Assembly: GCA_910577335.1 (NCBI GenBank)
Contig: CAJTMJ010000035.1
Coordinates: forward strand, 1 to 32,807
From: an uncultured Duncaniella sp.
GTDB taxonomy: Bacteria; Bacteroidota; Bacteroidia; Bacteroidales; Muribaculaceae
DNA length: 32,807 nt
Direction: 5' to 3'
Shown: positions 30,588 to 32,807 of the stretch, one piece after another
Layout: each line of letters begins with the position of its first letter
Position numbering within the stretch: the first letter of the stretch is position 1
Notes under the pieces: model-generated
What the model saw: only the letters and a program-made list of their open reading frames with translations
Database searches by the model: none
Told to the model about the DNA's origin: nothing
Made by a program: the position numbers and the translations under genes

Positions 30588-31250
30588 TTGAAATCATCTC
30601 TCCGACTCATATCACTCACTATTTCATTGCCCGTAATGGTATGGATAGTGATAGCAGCGGCAGTCATCTCTGTTGAGGGGGCTGCTGCGGCTGTTATCGG
30701 GAAAGGACTTCTCGATGATGTGCCGTCAACGTCAGAAGTGCTTAGCGGATATGAACCTGCCATTATCAGGGACAGGCTTGGTGAAGCGCCTCTACATGTG
30801 GTGGAGGGGCTTTGGGAGTTCGCATCAGAGGGGACTCTCATGGCTATAGAGCAGGTGGCAGCCGATGAGGGTCGCCGTCGCAGTGGGGCGACACTTTACA
30901 GGATGGTGGCTGTGAGGGGTGCTGACATGGCTTTGCGTCCCGGAACAGTGATGGGGTATCTTGCCACGACTTCCAAACGGGGTGTGTATGATGCCCGTAT
31001 TTTCACTTCCCGGCATGATGACGGCACGAAACTTTCATCGCCAAAGAAATTCACGGTGACGCTTACGGACGACGACTCGCGTCTAACCATTAAGGAGTAT
31101 GGCAAGAGTTATATATTTAACTGGTGGCGTTTGCTTCCGTATATGTATCGCTATGTGATCAATCGCCGGGATAACAGTCCGGGGGATATCGAAGGGTGCG
31201 TGAGGGTGTTTCCGGAGCCATCGTTGCCATTAGAACCGATATATCTATGA
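30588..31250 (+). CDS. exported protein of unknown function
   Basis: The 220-residue reading starts at a TTG, 5 bases after the preceding stop. This start gives a well-formed signal peptide or anchor (LRLISLTISLPVMVWIVIAAAVISVEG); the next Met (30636) would begin within the hydrophobic stretch. The mature part contains LWEFASEGTLMAIEQVAADE and ends with a TM-like or amphipathic segment NWWRLLPYMYRYVI and a C-terminal PEPSLPLEPIYL. No family recognised. It overlaps the next gene by 4 bases (ATGA). Confidence 0.68.
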   Translation: MKSSLRLISLTISLPVMVWIVIAAAVISVEGAAAAVIGKGLLDDVPSTSEVLSGYEPAIIRDRLGEAPLHVVEGLWEFASEGTLMAIEQVAADEGRRRSGATLYRMVAVRGADMALRPGTVMGYLATTSKRGVYDARIFTSRHDDGTKLSSPKKFTVTLTDDDSRLTIKEYGKSYIFNWWRLLPYMYRYVINRRDNSPGDIEGCVRVFPEPSLPLEPIYL

Positions 31251-31753
31251 GAGGGTTTGCCGGGATTCGCATATTTGTATTTTTGTTTGCTGTGGCTGTG
31301 GTTGCGGCAGAGGGGATGTGTGACAATACATTGAGGGGTAAACTGAAACCTATGGTGGAGGTTGCCAAAGATACCATCGGTGTTGCATCTGCAGAGCCAT
31401 TTGATACTATAGTGGCACCGGCAGCCGCATTGGTGAGATTGTCAGGTTACGATAAGCCCTTGAGATCGTCGGCTGAGACCATGTTTGTGACTAACCGTCT
31501 TGATAAGGAGATACTGCAACTATCCATAAAAATTGTGTACACTGATATGTCTGGGCGGCAGTTGCATGAACGTGACATTGAAATCAGGACAGGTATACCG
31601 CCGGGAGCTACACGTCAGGTCAGAATAAAGTCGTGGGACACTCAGAAATCATTTTATTACTACCGAGGGCAAAAGCCTAAGGTAAACTCGGTGAGTCCAT
31701 ACGATGTTAAATGTACAGTCAACAGTTGTGTAATAGAATCGACTAAATTTTAA
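31247..31753 (+). CDS. exported protein of unknown function
   Basis: The 168-residue protein starts at the ATG that overlaps the previous stop (ATGA), rather than the GTG 51 bases upstream, because this start gives a signal peptide (IRIFVFLFAVAVVAAEG). The mature domain is beta-rich (LVRLSGYDKPLRSSAETMFVTNRLDKEILQLSIKIVYTDMSGRQLHERDIEI) and resembles small Ig-like periplasmic proteins with a VPPGATRQVRI-type edge strand. Unknown function; operon partner of DUF3078 and DUF4491. Confidence 0.72.
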   Translation: MRGFAGIRIFVFLFAVAVVAAEGMCDNTLRGKLKPMVEVAKDTIGVASAEPFDTIVAPAAALVRLSGYDKPLRSSAETMFVTNRLDKEILQLSIKIVYTDMSGRQLHERDIEIRTGIPPGATRQVRIKSWDTQKSFYYYRGQKPKVNSVSPYDVKCTVNSCVIESTKF

Positions 31754-31756
31754 AAT

Positions 31757-32059
31757 ATGACAGAGTTTTTAGCTCAATATCATCTTTTAGGTCTTACAAT
31801 AGGTATAGGGACCTTTCTAATAATAGGTATTTTTCATCCCATAGTTATAAAAAGCGAATATCATTTCGGGACACGCTGCTGGTGGTGGTTTCTGATTGCT
31901 GGGATCTGTGGTGTGTTAGCTTCGCTCTACGTGGCAGATGTGTTCTGGTCATCACTTTTAGGTGTGTTTTCTTTCTCGTCGTTCTGGTCGATAGGTGAGG
32001 TGTTCGAACAGCGTCGCCGCGTGGAGCGCGGTTGGTTCCCGAAGAAACCGGAGAAATAG
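31757..32059 (+). CDS. DUF4491 family membrane protein
   Basis: The 100-residue protein has three membrane segments. The family signature is visible as HLLGLTIGIGTFLIIGIFHPIVIKSEYHFGTRCWWWFLIAGI and the end as FWSIGEVFEQRRRVERGWFP. Family function is unknown; it is common in Bacteroidales. It starts 3 bases after the preceding gene and closes the operon. Confidence 0.88.
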   Translation: MTEFLAQYHLLGLTIGIGTFLIIGIFHPIVIKSEYHFGTRCWWWFLIAGICGVLASLYVADVFWSSLLGVFSFSSFWSIGEVFEQRRRVERGWFPKKPEK

Positions 32060-32120
32060 CGAGGAGACAGTGCAAGTGTGGAAGCGCCTTTCAGATAGAC
32101 GTTTCGATGATTGTTCCGGT

Positions 32121-32153
32121 GATTGAACTTGCGTTGCCGTTCAATCGTTTTAT
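32121..32153 (+). terminator. terminator of the DUF3078 operon
   Basis: GATTGAAC (32121-32128) and GTTCAATC (32139-32146) form a perfect 8-bp stem with a 10-base loop, followed by GTTTTAT. It lies 61 bases after the DUF4491 stop. Confidence 0.65.
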
Positions 32154-32157
32154 AATA

Positions 32158-32199
32158 AGAACCGACTTAATTATTTTATGAAAAATTAAAATCAGTTCT
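32158..32199 (+). repeat. leader motif, divergent copy
   Basis: AGAACCGACTTAATT (32158-32172) and AATTAAAATCAGTTCT (32184-32199) form an imperfect hairpin. The right arm keeps the ATCAGTT core of the other copies. No TAnnTTTG box is seen upstream. Confidence 0.4.
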
Positions 32200-32221
32200 A
32201 AATATCAAAACGATTGGCGAT

Positions 32222-32461
32222 ATGAAAACCGGAATTGTAAAGAAGATAATAGTCGGAGTGGTGGCTATCGTTGCCTCCGCAGCTATGACATCATGTGCCA
32301 GTTGGTGGATCGGCAGTGACGGATGGGGTATCACCCAGCCGGGTCCGGGCGGCATCAATATAGGTGTCAGCGGAGGTTGGGGTATGTTGTCACCCGATCC
32401 GGGACAGCCTCCGGGACCACCACCCGGTCCGCCCCCACCACCCCCATACGGACCTTATTGA
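32222..32461 (+). CDS. small proline/glycine-rich lipoprotein
   Basis: The 79-residue protein has a lipoprotein signal ending AAMTSC (Cys25). The mature part is rich in Trp and Gly (SWWIGSDGWG, GGWGML) and ends with a proline run of the form PPGPPPGPPPPPPYGPY. Such tails are probably extended and surface- or wall-exposed. The gene has its own 5' hairpin and a strong terminator. No function is recognised. Confidence 0.7.
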   Translation: MKTGIVKKIIVGVVAIVASAAMTSCASWWIGSDGWGITQPGPGGINIGVSGGWGMLSPDPGQPPGPPPGPPPPPPYGPY

Positions 32462-32475
32462 TAAGATATATAGTC

Positions 32476-32511
32476 AAAACCGGCATGAATAATCAGATTC
32501 GTGCCGGTTTT
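32476..32511 (+). terminator. terminator after the proline-rich lipoprotein
   Basis: A 15-bp stem (32476-32490 with 32497-32511; one G-U pair) with core AAAACCGGCA/TGCCGGTTTT and a 6-base loop ends in four Ts. Its A-rich 5' arm would allow function on both strands. Confidence 0.85.
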
Positions 32512-32546
32512 GTCGGTTGAGGTGAGGATGTGTGGGTGAAATTTTA

Positions 32547-32554
32547 TACCTTTG
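32547..32554 (+). promoter_or_regulatory. -7 box TACCTTTG of the DUF418-like gene
   Basis: The box matches TAnnTTTG and lies 37 bases upstream of the ATG at 32592, supporting that start over the upstream in-frame codon at 32532, which precedes the box. Confidence 0.6.
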
Positions 32555-32591
32555 TAAAAAATTCATCACTTACCTGAATAATCCCTTGAAA

Positions 32592-32759
32592 ATGCAATCA
32601 CAGACTGTAGAACCGTTCCGACATGCCCGTGTGGATGTGGCTGACGTGCTTAGAGGACTTGCCGTGCTCGGCATCATATTGCTCCATTCAATAGAACATT
32701 TCAACTACTATTCGTTCCCCGACCCGGCTACTCAGCCTGCGTTTCTGAATTTCATTTAA
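32592..32759 (+). pseudogene. DUF418-like membrane protein, 3'-truncated by insertion
   Basis: The 55 codons encode a DUF418/YeiB-type N-terminus: HARVDVADVLRGLAVLGIILLHSIEHFNYYSFPD, with the R-x-x-x-x-D-x-L-R-G-L-A-x-x-G-I-x-L signature. A full family member has about 380-400 residues with many membrane helices; this frame stops right after FLNFI. The break coincides with AT-rich sequence that shares its motif with the left edge of the window, so an insertion sequence probably interrupts the gene. Confidence 0.75.
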
Positions 32760-32807
32760 GTACATGACAAAAATTTGAAAACATCGAATTTTGGGGTATA
32801 AGTCGGA
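32757..32807. mobile_element. probable insertion-sequence end at right contig edge
   Basis: The last ~50 bases differ from the DUF418-like gene they interrupt. The complement of about 32758-32776 reads AAATTTTTGTCATGTACTT, matching the left-edge motif AATTTTTGTCATCTACT apart from one substitution in the shared core. Only the end of the element is present, so no transposase can be identified. Confidence 0.45.

Overview
The window looks like a chromosomal contig from a gut-type Bacteroidales bacterium, most likely Muribaculaceae-like; the family is an inference. The evidence is repeated promoters with the Bacteroidetes -7 box TAnnTTTG, few Shine-Dalgarno sequences, and Bacteroidales-type families (DUF3078 outer-membrane protein, DUF4491, SemiSWEET, M13 lipoprotein peptidase, BspA-type leucine-rich protein, FKBP lipoproteins). 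I see no rRNA, tRNA or CRISPR array. Both contig ends look like insertion-sequence ends that truncate a gene, and they share a motif pointing inwards from each end.

Layout. 1-1464: a 5'-truncated leucine-rich/sorting-domain gene and a gene-free stretch full of inverted repeats. 1465-4851: OmpA-type protein, HAD phosphatase, ribF, and a solitary ORF6N DNA-binding gene. 4930-13685 (minus strand): a PpiD/SurA-like foldase with its own promoter, then a probable six-gene run (envelope lipoprotein, LPG-synthase-type membrane protein, unknown membrane protein, aroA, a CCxxHxxC membrane-anchored protein, ABC metal permease). 13786-18151: SemiSWEET, cobalamin adenosyltransferase, riboflavin synthase, and three consecutive FKBP-type isomerases predicted for cytoplasm, periplasm and lipoprotein locations. 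18282-20076 (minus strand): a two-gene module of a phage-capsid-like protein (SU10/DUF5309 type) preceded by a low-complexity, scaffold-like or cargo-like protein, with its own promoter and a strong terminator and no other phage genes nearby. 20259-20746: an SGNH hydrolase pseudogene. 20775-25103: a decayed mobilizable element bounded by near-perfect 18-bp direct repeats; it carries SMR and MFS exporters, a divergent Crp/Fnr regulator, and a chimeric gene joining the N-terminus of a tyrosine integrase to a MobV relaxase. 25107-28670: hpt, adk, xseB and an M13 peptidase. 28797-32461: small membrane proteins, a DUF3078 operon and a proline-rich lipoprotein. 32592-end: a DUF418-like gene cut off by the right-hand insertion.

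How it fits together. Most genes are housekeeping or envelope functions: purine salvage (hpt, adk), flavin synthesis (ribE, ribF), the shikimate pathway (aroA), and envelope protein folding (PpiD, FKBPs). The accessory parts are the capsid-like module and the element remnant, whose right repeat lies inside the hpt promoter. Three dispersed non-coding motifs recur: a 5'-leader motif AACTGATTTAAA just after -7 boxes, (AATTGACA)-type repeats that supply the stop codons of two unrelated genes, and a GGTTGTTTAATAACC hairpin. The capsid-like module is the best candidate for an undescribed system.
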